A stretch of 64,000 nucleotides of DNA from Pyxidicoccus caerfyrddinensis (GCF_010894405.1 NZ_JAAIYA010000007.1:124001-188000); one strand, 5' to 3'; positions 40,657 to 50,123 are shown, counted from the first letter of the stretch. The notes: generated by a model not told the origin, from the sequence alone. A program made the numbers and translations.

Positions 40657-43359
40657 CTAACGGCAGCCGCGCTGCCGCTTGAGGGAAGCCCGCGCGGTCG
40701 CCGGTCCCTGCCCCGACTGCGACTCTGTCACGTCCGCCTCGGCCTCGTCGTGGCACTTCAGCTTCAGCTGGAGCTGCCGGGTGCTGGCCGGCACCTGGAC
40801 GACCGCCGGGGTGACCGCTCCCAGGTCCTGGCCATCCACGAAGATGGTGGCGCCGGTCGGCTTGGAGTCGACCTTGACGGACACCTTCTCCACCCTGGGC
40901 TTCAGCTTGAGGCTCACCTCGGCCGGGCCATCTTCCGAGACGGCGACCTTCTGCGACGCCGTCTTGTACTCCGGAGCGCTGACCTCCACAGTCCACTCCT
41001 GACCGGTGATGGGCACGCTCTTGATGAAGCGGTCCTTGCGGCCTCGCGGGCGCACCACAATGCCGTTCACCGTCACCTCGGCGTCCTCGGGCTCGGTGTC
41101 GAGCATCAGGGACCCCGTGCGCGACAGGCTCTCCAGCACCACCTGGACGGGGGTGACGTCCTTGCCCTTGGCGACGTCCACCGTCTTCGTGAAGGGCTTG
41201 AAGTTCTCCGCGCTCACCACGACCATCACCTGGCCGGCGGGGACCTCGCGCAGGAGCGCCGTGTCCTTGCCCACGGTCACCTGCTGCGTGTCCAGCAGCA
41301 CCTTCACCGAGCCCCGGGCGTCCACCGGGACGCCCTGCAGGTCCACCAGGATGTAGCCGGTGCCCGGCCGCGAGACGGCCCAGCCGACCCCGACCAGCAG
41401 GAGCAGCGCCAGCACGCCCAGCGCGCCGAAGAGCGCCACGCGCTTGTCCAGGCCCCGGCCCGCCAGCGCGGGCACCGCGGCCGTCGGCCGCTCCTGGTCG
41501 TCGTCCTCGTCCTCCTGCCGGGCGGCGCCGCGAGCACCCGGGCCCATGACGGGCGGCGGCGGACGCGACATGCCCTGGCCCAGGTCCGGCGGCAGCGCCG
41601 AGCGCGGAATGCCCTGCGACACGTCCGGCGGCAGCGCCGAGCGCGGAATGCCCTGCGACACGTCCGGCGGCAGCGACGTGCGCACCATGCCCTGCGACAT
41701 GTCCGGCGGCGGCACGTCGCGAACGATGCGCGGCAGGCCCTGGCTCTCGGGGCCGCGGCCGGGCCGCAGCGTGGGCGGCGGCGCGTCCACCGGCGACAGC
41801 GTGGGCACGCTCATGGACGCGCGCGGCGGCATGGCGGGCGAGAGCGGCGGCGACACCGTGACCGGCATGTTCGCCTGGGACAGACGCGGCGCCGAGGGCG
41901 GCAGCACGGCCGTCTTGCCGGTGATGGACTCCTCGTCCTCGCGCGCGGGCACGGCCCGCGTCTCCAGCGGGGTGACGGCACGGCCGACGTTGGCGCCCGG
42001 CTGCGTGGTGGGCTCGGGGCTGTCGTCGAAGACGTGGTCGCTGGACACCAGCTGCGTGGCCAGGTGCTCGTCCTCCTTGGGCGCGGGCGCGGCGGTGGCG
42101 GCCGTCAGCTTGGGCAGCGCGGCCAGCGTGGGCGAGCGGCGCACGCCGTTGTTCGCGTTGTTCCCGCTGGACGTCACCGCGCCCATGGCGGCCGTCGCAC
42201 GCGGCGGCTGCGGGGCCACCTGCGGTACCACCGGAAGCGCCGCGGGGGGCGGCGCTGCGGCGGCCGCGGCGGCGGCGGCGGCGGCGGAATTGGCGGCAGC
42301 GGCGGCGGCGGACTGGCCCGGCGTGCTGTTGAAGGACGCGGCCTCCAGGGCGGCCAGCATGCCGTCGGGCGGCTTGATGTCGGCGTACTCGATGAGGCGC
42401 TGCTTCTCGCGCTCCACCTCTTCCGCGAAGGTGGACTTCATGTACTGCATGAGGTCCTTGCGGCTGAAGATGGTCTCGCTGGTGATGAGGAAGCGCTGCA
42501 GGTCGTCGCCCAGCTCGCTGGCGTACTGGTAGCGCTCGTCCACGTCCTTCGCGAGCGCCCTGAGGACGATCTTCTCCAGCGCCTCGGGGATGCGCCGGTT
42601 GTACGTGGAGGGCGGCGGCACCTCGGCCTTGCGCACCTTCTCCAGGACGCTGAAGTCGCTGTCGCCCACGAAGAGGCGCTCACCGGTCAGCATCTCGTAG
42701 AGGCACACGCCGATGGCGAACACGTCCGAGCGCCGGTCCAACGGCAGGCCGCGGATCTGCTCCGGGCTCATGTAGCCGAACTTGCCCTTGAGGATGCCCG
42801 CCTGCGTCTTGGTGGCCTTGCCCGCCGCCTTGGCGATGCCGAAGTCGATGACCTTCACCTCCCCCTCGTAGGAGATGAGGATGTTCTGCGGCGAGATGTC
42901 GCGGTGGACGATGTTCATGTCCCGCCCCATCCCGTCCTTCTTCCGGTGGGCGTAGTCCAGGCCCTCGCACATCTTGGACACGCAGAAGGCCACCAGCGGC
43001 ACCGGCGCGGGCTCGCCCTTCTTCCGGCAGCGGTCGAAGATCGCCCGCATGTCCTTGCCGGGGATGTACTCCATCGAGATGAAGTAGCTGCTGGTGATGT
43101 GGCCCAGCTCGTAGATGCTCGCGATGTTGGCGTGGGTCAGCTGGACGCTGATCTTCGCCTCGTCGATGAACATCGAGATGAACTCTTCGTCCTCCGCGAT
43201 GTTCGGGAGGATGCGCTTGATGGCCACGAGCCGCTCGAAGCCGCTCGCGCCGAACTGCTTCCCGCGCCACACCTCCGCCATGCCGCCGATGTTGATGCGG
43301 TCGAGAAGGAGGTACTTCCCAAACGGGATGGGCTGCCGCTTCGGTTGAGTGGTCGTCAC
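40657..43359 (-). CDS. Transmembrane Ser/Thr kinase with PEGA-like C-terminal repeats
   Basis: A 900-residue protein kinase. Kinase domain about 14-285: INIGGMAEV as the Gly loop, Lys48, VHRDISPQN (151-159, with HRD-IS in place of HRD-LK), DFG (172-174) and MSPEQ. A low-complexity cytoplasmic linker follows, with a 17-residue run of Ala/Ser/Asn, a poly-Ala stretch encoded by GCG/GCC repeats (42240-42310), and four tandem copies of a 13-residue unit of the form PPDVSQGIPRSAL (41570-41715). One membrane span (VALFGALGVLALLLLVGVGW) leads to three PEGA-like beta repeats on the outer side. Common myxobacterial kinase type; its ligand is unknown. Confidence 0.9.
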   Translation of the reverse strand: MTTTQPKRQPIPFGKYLLLDRINIGGMAEVWRGKQFGASGFERLVAIKRILPNIAEDEEFISMFIDEAKISVQLTHANIASIYELGHITSSYFISMEYIPGKDMRAIFDRCRKKGEPAPVPLVAFCVSKMCEGLDYAHRKKDGMGRDMNIVHRDISPQNILISYEGEVKVIDFGIAKAAGKATKTQAGILKGKFGYMSPEQIRGLPLDRRSDVFAIGVCLYEMLTGERLFVGDSDFSVLEKVRKAEVPPPSTYNRRIPEALEKIVLRALAKDVDERYQYASELGDDLQRFLITSETIFSRKDLMQYMKSTFAEEVEREKQRLIEYADIKPPDGMLAALEAASFNSTPGQSAAAAAANSAAAAAAAAAAAPPPAALPVVPQVAPQPPRATAAMGAVTSSGNNANNGVRRSPTLAALPKLTAATAAPAPKEDEHLATQLVSSDHVFDDSPEPTTQPGANVGRAVTPLETRAVPAREDEESITGKTAVLPPSAPRLSQANMPVTVSPPLSPAMPPRASMSVPTLSPVDAPPPTLRPGRGPESQGLPRIVRDVPPPDMSQGMVRTSLPPDVSQGIPRSALPPDVSQGIPRSALPPDLGQGMSRPPPPVMGPGARGAARQEDEDDDQERPTAAVPALAGRGLDKRVALFGALGVLALLLLVGVGWAVSRPGTGYILVDLQGVPVDARGSVKVLLDTQQVTVGKDTALLREVPAGQVMVVVSAENFKPFTKTVDVAKGKDVTPVQVVLESLSRTGSLMLDTEPEDAEVTVNGIVVRPRGRKDRFIKSVPITGQEWTVEVSAPEYKTASQKVAVSEDGPAEVSLKLKPRVEKVSVKVDSKPTGATIFVDGQDLGAVTPAVVQVPASTRQLQLKLKCHDEAEADVTESQSGQGPATARASLKRQRGCR
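41570..41715 (-). repeat. 39-base tandem repeat inside the PEGA kinase
   Basis: Four copies of a 39-base unit encode the 13-residue PPD-[VLM]-[SG]-QG-[IM] pattern. The two central copies are nearly identical at nucleotide level (atgccctgcgacacgtccgg repeats), so copy number is likely to vary between strains. Confidence 0.7.
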
Positions 43360-43416
43360 GTGGGGGAGGGTCCGTTCGCAGGGAGCCTAGCGATCGCCAC
43401 TCCACAGGGTCAACCA

Positions 43417-43437
43417 CGGGTGCGACTCCCGCACCCG
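43417..43437 (-). terminator. Hairpin ending the four-gene exporter operon
   Basis: CGGGTGCG at 43417-43424 pairs with CGCACCCG at 43430-43437, loop 5. It lies 44 bases past the stop (43481) of the minus-strand operon and upstream of the kinase start. Confidence 0.5.
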
Positions 43438-43480
43438 GGCAGGCAGGCTGGCCGCCCCCCCTCCGTCCGGCCGTGGCGGC

Positions 43481-44251
43481 TCAGGGGGAGACGCTGGAGG
43501 TCCCCGCGTCGGCGTCAGCGGGCTGCGCTGCTACATCCCCGTCGCGGAAGGCGCCAGTCTGTTCCTCGTCCGGAGGCGTGGGCCGCACCAGCAGGAAGCG
43601 CGCCTCGCCCCGGGCGGACACCACCGCGGGCACGCCGAAGCGGTGCTCCGCCGGCAGCCCCACCAGCGTCACCCAGGCGCCCTTTCGCTCCGGGGCGACG
43701 CAATACAGCAATGTCCCCGGGAGAACACCCGGGGCCTCGCGCACGGGGCCCTCGCAGTCCTTGCGCACCTGCAGCGTGTAGGCCGCCACCGGCTCGCCCC
43801 GGACGAGGTACGGCGGCTTGCCGAGCTGCTCCAGCAGCGGCTGGAGGATGCGCGGGTCGTCCGGGACGGCCTGCTCCGTGGCCAGCTCCTGCGCCAGCTG
43901 GTGGAAGCGCTGGAGCGACACGGAGGCCACGTCCAGCGAGGACAGGGGCACGCGGCTCTCCGCCAGCACCAGGTCCACGAAGAGCGAGCCCACCAGCAGG
44001 ATGGGCAGCAGCCGGTAGCCCTTGAAGCCCTCCGCCCTGTTTCCGACGATGCCGCCTACCACGACGAGTGTGGCCAGCACGGTCAGTGCGAGCACCACCG
44101 CGGGCCCCACGGGCGAGGGCAGCGAGGTGAAGGCGGCCACCTCCGCGCTCCGGGCGCGCACGGCGTCCGCGAGGTCGCCGCCGTAGATCCAGGCGAGGGC
44201 GGCCAGGCTCAGCACGTTGCCGAGCAGCGTCTTGCGCGAGGGGAGCGTCAT
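43481..44251 (-). CDS. Membrane protein of unknown function, last gene of exporter operon
   Basis: A 256-residue protein with about three membrane spans in the first 100 residues (NVLSLAALAWIYGG, AVVLALTVLATLVVVGGIVG, LLPILLVGSLFVDLVLA), then a soluble domain with two Cys (KDCEGP, LYCVAP) and an acidic tail. I do not recognise the family. Its ATG overlaps the stop of the ABC permease gene by 4 bases, so it is translationally coupled and probably contributes to the exporter's function. Confidence 0.75.
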   Translation of the reverse strand: MTLPSRKTLLGNVLSLAALAWIYGGDLADAVRARSAEVAAFTSLPSPVGPAVVLALTVLATLVVVGGIVGNRAEGFKGYRLLPILLVGSLFVDLVLAESRVPLSSLDVASVSLQRFHQLAQELATEQAVPDDPRILQPLLEQLGKPPYLVRGEPVAAYTLQVRKDCEGPVREAPGVLPGTLLYCVAPERKGAWVTLVGLPAEHRFGVPAVVSARGEARFLLVRPTPPDEEQTGAFRDGDVAAQPADADAGTSSVSP

Positions 44252-45528
44252 CCGGCGAGCGTGCGCGCCGGGTCGGTGGCGGCCGCGCGGCGGGCGGGGA
44301 AGTAGGCGCCGGCGAGCGCGGCGAGCAGGCCCAGCAGCACGCCTCCCACCACCACCGGCCAGGGGAAGGAGAAGAAGCTGTCGGGCTTGAAGGGGAAGTT
44401 GGGCAGGTAGCCCGCGGCCAGCCGGTTCACGAGGAAGGCCAGCAGCAGGGCGATGGCGGTACCGGCGGCGCCGCCGAAGAGGCCCACCACGGCGGCCTCG
44501 GCCAGGACGATGCCGCGCACGTCCGCGCGCGACGCGCCCACCGCCTGCATGACGCCAATCTCCTTGGCGCGCGCCCGCACGGAGGCCGACAGCGCGTGGG
44601 CGATGTTCACCGCCGCCAGCAGGCAGATGAGGATGGACAGCAGCGCCAGCGCGGAAGTGACGAGCGCCACCGCCGCGCCCGTGTTCTCCGCCATGCGGCG
44701 CTCCTGGTCGTCGATTTCCAGCCCCATGCCCTTCACCGCGTCCACGATGCCGGGCACCTGCGAGGGGTCCTTCGCCACCAGGGTGACGCCGGTGAAGCTC
44801 TCCGCGTCCACGCCGGCCTCGCGGTTGATGCGCACCGCCGTCTCCAGCGGAATGGTGATGCCGGCGAGCATGGCCCTGTCGGACGCACCCACCACCTGCG
44901 TCGTCGCGGTGCGCGTGGGCCCCCCGCCGGTGGCCGCCACGTAGGAGCGGTTGAACTCCACCGGGAAGCCGAAGCCCACGAGCATGTTCGCGGACAGCTG
45001 CGGCAGCTTGCGCGCCGGGGCGAACGTCTTGTTGTACAGCTCCAAGAGCCGCGTGGACACGAGCGCCGGAATCGGCTGGCCCTCGCCCGGGTCCTTGAAC
45101 TCACCGAGCTGCACGTCGCCCTTCACCAGGCCCGGCTCCACACCCACGGCGAGGACTTCCATGCCCATGCGCAGCTTCGTGCCGAAGAAGACGCCGTCGT
45201 AGCGAGTCACCGCGGGCACGCGGACGTTCATCTTCCGGTACGCGTCCTCCACGCCGGGCAGCGCGCGCAGGCGGTCCACGGTGGCCGCGTCCAGCTTGCC
45301 ACCGCCGAGCAGCGAGCCCAGCGACACCGCCGCGGGCACCACGTCCACCAGCCGCGCGTCGGTGGGGAAGATCTTCTCGCGGATGACGCGGCCCACGCCC
45401 AGGCCCATGCCCACGAAGAAGACGAGCGCGCCCACGCCCATGGCCACGCCGAAGGCGGAGAAGAAGGCGCCCTTGCGCTCACGCGCGAGGCTCAGCCGCA
45501 CCAGCCGGGACAGCGCGTCCAGCCTCAC
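44248..45528 (-). CDS. ABC transporter permease, MacB/LolCE (FtsX) type
   Basis: A 426-residue permease with one N-terminal membrane span (FSAFGVAMGVGALVFFVGMGLG), a large periplasmic domain (about 45-280), and three C-terminal spans with the FtsX pattern (VNIAHALSASVRARAKEIGVMQAVGASRADVRGIVLAEA). It ends with FPARRAAATDPARTLAG, the usual coupling-helix motif. GTG at 45528 overlaps the ATPase stop by 4 bases. Such transporters move lipoproteins or peptides from the inner membrane outward. Confidence 0.9.
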   Translation of the reverse strand: MRLDALSRLVRLSLARERKGAFFSAFGVAMGVGALVFFVGMGLGVGRVIREKIFPTDARLVDVVPAAVSLGSLLGGGKLDAATVDRLRALPGVEDAYRKMNVRVPAVTRYDGVFFGTKLRMGMEVLAVGVEPGLVKGDVQLGEFKDPGEGQPIPALVSTRLLELYNKTFAPARKLPQLSANMLVGFGFPVEFNRSYVAATGGGPTRTATTQVVGASDRAMLAGITIPLETAVRINREAGVDAESFTGVTLVAKDPSQVPGIVDAVKGMGLEIDDQERRMAENTGAAVALVTSALALLSILICLLAAVNIAHALSASVRARAKEIGVMQAVGASRADVRGIVLAEAAVVGLFGGAAGTAIALLLAFLVNRLAAGYLPNFPFKPDSFFSFPWPVVVGGVLLGLLAALAGAYFPARRAAATDPARTLAG

Positions 45529-46226
45529 GGGGCACCTCGGGTGGCCAGGTGCAGGTCGGCGCGCTCCTCCACGAGCCGCCCCTCCTTCAGTCTCAGCACG
45601 CGGCGGGCCGCGGCGCTCATGCGCTCCTCGTGGGTGACGGCCAGCACGGTGAGCCCCTCGCGGTGCAGTTCCTTGAACAGCTGGATGACGCCCTCGCCGG
45701 TGGCCGAGTCCAGGTTGCCCGTGGGCTCGTCGCACAACAGCAGCTTGGGCCCGCTGTAGAGAGCGCGGGCGATGGCCACGCGCTGGCGCTCGCCGCCGGA
45801 CAGGCGCACCGGCGCGCGGTCCTTCTTCGCGCCCAGGCCCACGCGCTCCAGCATGGCCTCCGCGCGCTTGCGGCCGTCCGCCTGCGGCGCGCCGAAGTGC
45901 GAGGGCAGCAGCACGTTCTCCAGCGCGGAGAGGTTGGGGATGAGGTGGAAGGACTGGAAGACGAAGCCCACGTGCGTGTTGCGGAAGCGCGCCAGCGCCT
46001 TGTCGTCCAGGCCGCGCAGCTTCACGCCGCCCACTTCGACCTCGCCCTGGTAGTGCACGTCCAGCCCGCCCAGGAGGTGCAGCAGCGTGGACTTGCCGCT
46101 GCCGGACGGGCCGACCACCGCGACGAAGTCCCCGTCCTCCACGTCCAGGGACATGCCGTCGAGGACGCGCACCATCGTGCCGTCCCCGTCCACGTACTCC
46201 TTCACGATGTCGCGAGCGCGAATCAC
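45525..46226 (-). CDS. ABC transporter ATPase, MacB/LolD type
   Basis: A 233-residue ATP-binding protein: Walker A GPSGSGKST (39-47), Q-loop VFQSFHLIP, signature LSGGERQRVAIARAL, Walker B LLLCDEPTGNLD, and H-loop VTHEERM. It is of typical LolD/MacB length. It overlaps the upstream lipoprotein gene (ATGA at 46223-46226) and the downstream permease by 4 bases each, so the three are made in fixed ratio. Confidence 0.93.
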   Translation of the reverse strand: MIRARDIVKEYVDGDGTMVRVLDGMSLDVEDGDFVAVVGPSGSGKSTLLHLLGGLDVHYQGEVEVGGVKLRGLDDKALARFRNTHVGFVFQSFHLIPNLSALENVLLPSHFGAPQADGRKRAEAMLERVGLGAKKDRAPVRLSGGERQRVAIARALYSGPKLLLCDEPTGNLDSATGEGVIQLFKELHREGLTVLAVTHEERMSAAARRVLRLKEGRLVEERADLHLATRGAP

Positions 46227-47884
46227 GGTGTGGCCGGCTGGGTGGTGGTGGCGGCCGCCGCGGCCGGCGTCAGGCGCAGGGACAACTCCGCCTGCAGCGC
46301 CTTCTCCTTGCGCGACACCGCAAGCGTCACCGCGCGCAGGTCATCCGTGGCCTCCAGCCAGCGCACGGTGGTGGCCTTGATGGCGAAGCCACCGATGCCC
46401 CAGGCCTCGGAAGGCAGGTTCTTCACCGCGTCCGACAGGCGGCGCAAATCGAGCACCAGCGTGAGAGCGGCGTCCTTGCCGGCGTCCTTCAGGTCCGCGG
46501 CCACCGGGCCCTCACCGGCGGGCTTCGCGAGCGAGGCCAGCGTGGACTCCATCTGCACCTTCGGGGCGGCGACCACCAGTCGCCCGTTGGGAGCGAGCGC
46601 GAAGTGGGCACCCTCGCCCGCGCGGTAGGACGTGAGGTAGACCTTCTGCCCCTTGAGGTCGGCCGGCTCCACCTTCGCGCCGAAGTCCTCGGCCATGGCC
46701 GGCAGCTTCTCCAGCGTGGCCTGCGTCTTCGCGGCGTCCTCGGTGTCCGCCAGCGCGACGAGGTGCACGAAGCGGAAGGGGTTGGTGCGGCGGAAGTCCA
46801 GCGCGGGCATGCCCGAGCCGAGATTCACCGTGGGCGACAGCGACATGCCCAGCACCATGCCGGGCTTGAGGTTGTCGAGCACCTCCGTCTTCATGTCGAG
46901 CCCGCTCTTCTGCACCGCGCGGGTGATGTAGCCACCCAGCAGGTACGGCCACGCGCCGTCGAGGTGCGACGGGTCACCCCGGAAGCGCGCCACGAGGAAG
47001 CTGTCCGCGGGCAGCGCGCCCGTGAGGTCGGAGGCATCCTTCATCGGGTCCAATGCCGCGAGCGACGCCTGCGTGTCCGGCCACGGCGCGTCCGCGTGCA
47101 CCGTCACCGCGCGCTCTTCGATGCGGCCCGTGAGGGTGATGCCCTGGACGGTGCCAGCGGGCACGAGCAGGCCGCTGCCGCCGGGCAGCCACACGTGGAA
47201 GTCGCGCTCGGACGGGAGGCGCTTGAGGGACGCGGCCAGCACGGGCTCGGTGGCAAGCGACTGCTCCGGGGGCATCGTGGCCAGCGTGCGCAGCGTGGCC
47301 ACCGAGGAGCCCGCGCCCAGCAGCGCGTAGTCGGTGCCCTTCAGGAAGAGGATGCCCAGCGCGGGCTCTGTGGAGCCAGGGCGGCTGAAGGTGACGAGGT
47401 TGCCGCCATCCACAGAGGTCTTCTGCGTTTCCGAGGCACCCAGCCGGCTGCCAGCGAACTTCGCGAAGGTCGCCTGGAGCGCGTCCGCGTCCTTCACGCC
47501 GACGATGGAGACGGCACGGTTGCCGCCGAGGAAGGCCGCGCCCGCGCCGCGTCCGGGGGCGATGCCCGCGGCCTCCAGCGCCTGGCGGCTGCGCAGGTCC
47601 ACGCCCACCTGCCGCATCACCGCGGAGACGTAGCCCTCGGCAGTGGAGAAGTTCTGGAGCTGCGCGGCGAAGGAGGCGACCTTGAGGTTCTGGAAGCGGG
47701 CCAGCTTCTCCCCGAGCGAACCGAGGTCGTTGATGACCACGGCGGCCTGGGCGTCTCGCGGAAGGTAGCGGGCGGGACCCGCCGCGGCGCTCGAGCCGGT
47801 GGGGCCGGCGTCCTTGCCGCAGCGGGAGCAGCCCGCGACGGCGAGCACGAGGAGGAGGGTCGGAAGCCAGGCTCGGCGGAACAT
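46223..47884 (-). CDS. Lipoprotein, DUF3352-like, first gene of exporter operon
   Basis: A 553-residue lipoprotein: signal peptide with lipobox AVAGC (Cys19), followed by a large domain that begins YLPRDAQAAVVINDLGSLGEKLA. This is the pattern of DUF3352-like proteins, in which ALPADSFLVARF recurs (residues about 290-305 here). It looks like a tandem of beta/alpha modules. No catalytic residue is recognisable. The ATPase ATG overlaps its stop by 4 bases, so it may be the exporter's periplasmic partner or its cargo. Confidence 0.8.
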   Translation of the reverse strand: MFRRAWLPTLLLVLAVAGCSRCGKDAGPTGSSAAAGPARYLPRDAQAAVVINDLGSLGEKLARFQNLKVASFAAQLQNFSTAEGYVSAVMRQVGVDLRSRQALEAAGIAPGRGAGAAFLGGNRAVSIVGVKDADALQATFAKFAGSRLGASETQKTSVDGGNLVTFSRPGSTEPALGILFLKGTDYALLGAGSSVATLRTLATMPPEQSLATEPVLAASLKRLPSERDFHVWLPGGSGLLVPAGTVQGITLTGRIEERAVTVHADAPWPDTQASLAALDPMKDASDLTGALPADSFLVARFRGDPSHLDGAWPYLLGGYITRAVQKSGLDMKTEVLDNLKPGMVLGMSLSPTVNLGSGMPALDFRRTNPFRFVHLVALADTEDAAKTQATLEKLPAMAEDFGAKVEPADLKGQKVYLTSYRAGEGAHFALAPNGRLVVAAPKVQMESTLASLAKPAGEGPVAADLKDAGKDAALTLVLDLRRLSDAVKNLPSEAWGIGGFAIKATTVRWLEATDDLRAVTLAVSRKEKALQAELSLRLTPAAAAATTTQPATP

Positions 47885-48103
47885 CCCGGCAGGACAGGAT
47901 GCCTGGGCCGGAGAGTCAATTTATTCGTGGGTGCCGTGTAGGACCGACCCCAGGGCAAGGGGGCGGATGACGGGCAGGCAACGTCCGGGTCCGGGTTTCA
48001 CGCGTGGCGTGGGTTGCCGGGGTGGCCGGGGACTCTCTTGAGCGGTCCCCTCCCCTGCTGGAAGCCTGCCCGCCCTCACGCACCACGGAAGGACACCCAC
48101 CCC
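47885..48103. other. Divergent intergenic region, 219 bases
   Basis: No gene seen. It holds the promoters for the exporter operon (left) and the esterase (right). A low-GC patch (gagtcaatttattcgtgggt, 47912-47931) lies 28-48 bases upstream of the lipoprotein start and may include a -10-like element. Confidence 0.5.
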
Positions 48104-49207
48104 ATGCATCCGTCATCCCCCCGTCCGGCGCTCGTGCCGGGCCTGCTGCTGGCATTGCTGCTGAGCTCCGCGGCCAGCGCCACCACCCTCCGCGTCCACT
48201 ACGACGTGGGCTATGGCAACCGGATTACCGTTCGCGGCAGTGCGGCGCCGCTGTCCTGGACGGCCGGGCAGAACGCGACCTGGACGTCGGGCAACGTGTG
48301 GACGTACTCGTGGCCCAACAGCGCCGGGGACGTGGACCTCAAGCCGCTCATCAACGACACGCAGTGGTCCACCGGCGCCAACTACCGCGTGCGCTCGGGC
48401 ACCACGGTGGACGTGTACCCGTTCTTCGGCACCGCCGTGGGCACGCGGCAGCAGTTCGACAACTTCTGGTCGCCGCAGCTGGGCAACACGCGCACGCTGC
48501 GCTTCTACCTGCCGCCCAGCTATTCGGCGAACCCGCTCAAGCGCTACCCCGTGCTCTACATGCACGACGGGCAGAACCTCTTCGACGCGGCCACCGCGTC
48601 CTACGGCGTCGAGTGGGGCGTGGATGAGACGGTCAACAACCTCATCGGCTCCGGGCAGATGGACGAGGTCATCGTCGTGGGCATCGACCACACGGGCTCC
48701 AACCGCATCTACGAGTACACGCCGTGCTGTGACTCCACCTACGGCGGCGGCGGCGCGGACCTGTACGAGCGCTTCATCCTCGAGAGCGTAAAGCCCTTCG
48801 TCGACGCGAACCTGCGCACGCTGCCGAGCAAGGCGAACACCGCGCTGATGGGCTCGTCGCTGGGCGGGCTGGTGTCCTTCTACATCGGCCGCCGGCACCC
48901 GGAGGTCTTCTCGAAGGTGGCCGGGCTCTCCAGCTCGTTCTGGTGGAACAACCAGGCGATGACGGTGCAGGTGGAGCAGTCCACCGTGAAGCTGCCGCTG
49001 CGCTTCTACCTGGACGCAGGCACGAACAACGACGGGCTGACGGAGACGACTCGCATGCGCAACGCGCTGGCGGCCGACGGGCACGTGCAGGGCGCGGACC
49101 TGTACTACTACGTGGCCCAGGGCGCGGGGCACACCGAGTCCGCCTGGGCGGCCCGGGTGTACCTCCCCCTCACGTACCTGTTCCCCTGGCAGAGCACGGT
49201 GTACTGA
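48104..49207 (+). CDS. Secreted alpha/beta-hydrolase esterase (enterochelin-esterase/esterase D type)
   Basis: A 367-residue exported protein with a signal peptide cut after SSAASA. Residues 30-105 are a starch-binding/E-set-like domain (LRVHYDVGYGNRITVRG, W.SGNVWTYSWP). The esterase domain follows: TRTLRFYLPPSYS, YPVLYMHDGQNLF, nucleophile Ser in LMGSSLGGL, acid in YLDAGTNNDG and His in GAGHTE. This matches IroE/Fes-like and feruloyl-esterase-like families; the substrate is uncertain. The ATG at 48104 follows GGAAGGA at 11-17 bases upstream. Confidence 0.88.
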   Translation: MHPSSPRPALVPGLLLALLLSSAASATTLRVHYDVGYGNRITVRGSAAPLSWTAGQNATWTSGNVWTYSWPNSAGDVDLKPLINDTQWSTGANYRVRSGTTVDVYPFFGTAVGTRQQFDNFWSPQLGNTRTLRFYLPPSYSANPLKRYPVLYMHDGQNLFDAATASYGVEWGVDETVNNLIGSGQMDEVIVVGIDHTGSNRIYEYTPCCDSTYGGGGADLYERFILESVKPFVDANLRTLPSKANTALMGSSLGGLVSFYIGRRHPEVFSKVAGLSSSFWWNNQAMTVQVEQSTVKLPLRFYLDAGTNNDGLTETTRMRNALAADGHVQGADLYYYVAQGAGHTESAWAARVYLPLTYLFPWQSTVY

Positions 49208-49214
49208 GCCGGGC

Positions 49215-50123
49215 TCAGCGACCCCGCCCCAGTGAGGCGAGGTCCGCTTCGAGCGTCGGCCGGGAGCGGTACGGCTCCCAGCCGAGCTCGGAGCGGGCCC
49301 GCACATTCGACACGCGGTTGTCCACCGCGAGGAGCGTCGCGAAGAACGGGCCGAAGTGGTCCACGGCCTGCTCGGGCAGGAGGCCCTGCGCTGGCACCCC
49401 GAGAGCCCGCGCCACGCCTTCCGCGAAGTCGCGCAGGGAGATGTCGGAGCCGCAGCCGTTGTAGACGCGGCCCGACGGCGCGGCCTCCAGGGCCCGCCCG
49501 TAGAGGTCCGCCAGGTCTTCGAGGTGGACGCACGGCAATCTGTTTTCACCCGAGCCCATCCAGCACGACCTGCCCGTTCGGCGAGCAGTGGCCAGGAGCC
49601 GCCCCAGGGGGCCGCCCCCCGCGGCCGTGTGCACCAGGATGGGCACACGGATGACGCTGGCGCGCACGCCCTTCGCGGCCTCGGCGAGCACGTCCACCTC
49701 GATGCGGTGGCGAATCGCCAGGCGAAAGTTCTCCTGCGGCGGGTGGTCCTCATCGACCGGTGTTGAGCCCGTATTGCCCAGCAGGCCGGTGGCCGAGGTC
49801 ACCACCAGGGGCTTGCTCGTATTCCGAAGCGCCGAGGCAAACGCCGCGACCACCGACTGGTCTCGCGCCACCGCCGCCGCGAGGTCCGTCGAGTGTTCGA
49901 ACGCGAGGTGCACCACGCCATCGCAGTCCCTCGCGGCGTCCGCGAGCCTGTCCGGTTGCTGCAAGGACGCGACGAGCGGTTGGGCCGGAACACGCTGGTC
50001 CTTCAAGCGGTCCGCCGCGGCCGCGTCTCGCACGGCGGCAACCACCGTGTGACCTCGCTCGATCAAGCGGGCCGCCACCCGTGAGCCGATGAAGCCCGTT
50101 GCACCTGTCATCAAGACTCGCAT
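49215..50123 (-). CDS. Atypical SDR (NAD-dependent epimerase/dehydratase family)
   Basis: A 302-residue extended SDR with the Rossmann motif GATGFIGS at the N-terminus and the TSATG strand. The expected YxxxK active-site pair is not visible: the segment after the DEDHPP loop reads FRLAIRHRIEVDV. It may therefore bind NAD(P) without normal catalysis or use another mechanism, as atypical SDRs do. The start is ATG 50123; a GTG directly before it (50126) is also possible. It is divergent from an AraC regulator 115 bases away, its likely controller. Confidence 0.85.
   Translation of the reverse strand: MRVLMTGATGFIGSRVAARLIERGHTVVAAVRDAAAADRLKDQRVPAQPLVASLQQPDRLADAARDCDGVVHLAFEHSTDLAAAVARDQSVVAAFASALRNTSKPLVVTSATGLLGNTGSTPVDEDHPPQENFRLAIRHRIEVDVLAEAAKGVRASVIRVPILVHTAAGGGPLGRLLATARRTGRSCWMGSGENRLPCVHLEDLADLYGRALEAAPSGRVYNGCGSDISLRDFAEGVARALGVPAQGLLPEQAVDHFGPFFATLLAVDNRVSNVRARSELGWEPYRSRPTLEADLASLGRGR

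Noticed and set aside
42240..42310. GCG/GCC run as a phase-variation switch
   Set aside because: The repeat unit is three bases, so length changes keep the reading frame; it could tune linker length but not switch the gene off.
40561..44025. A 1154-codon plus-strand open frame
   Set aside because: It is antisense to the PEGA kinase; the protein is dominated by Arg/Gly/His/Ala repeats without a domain, while the other strand encodes a clear kinase.
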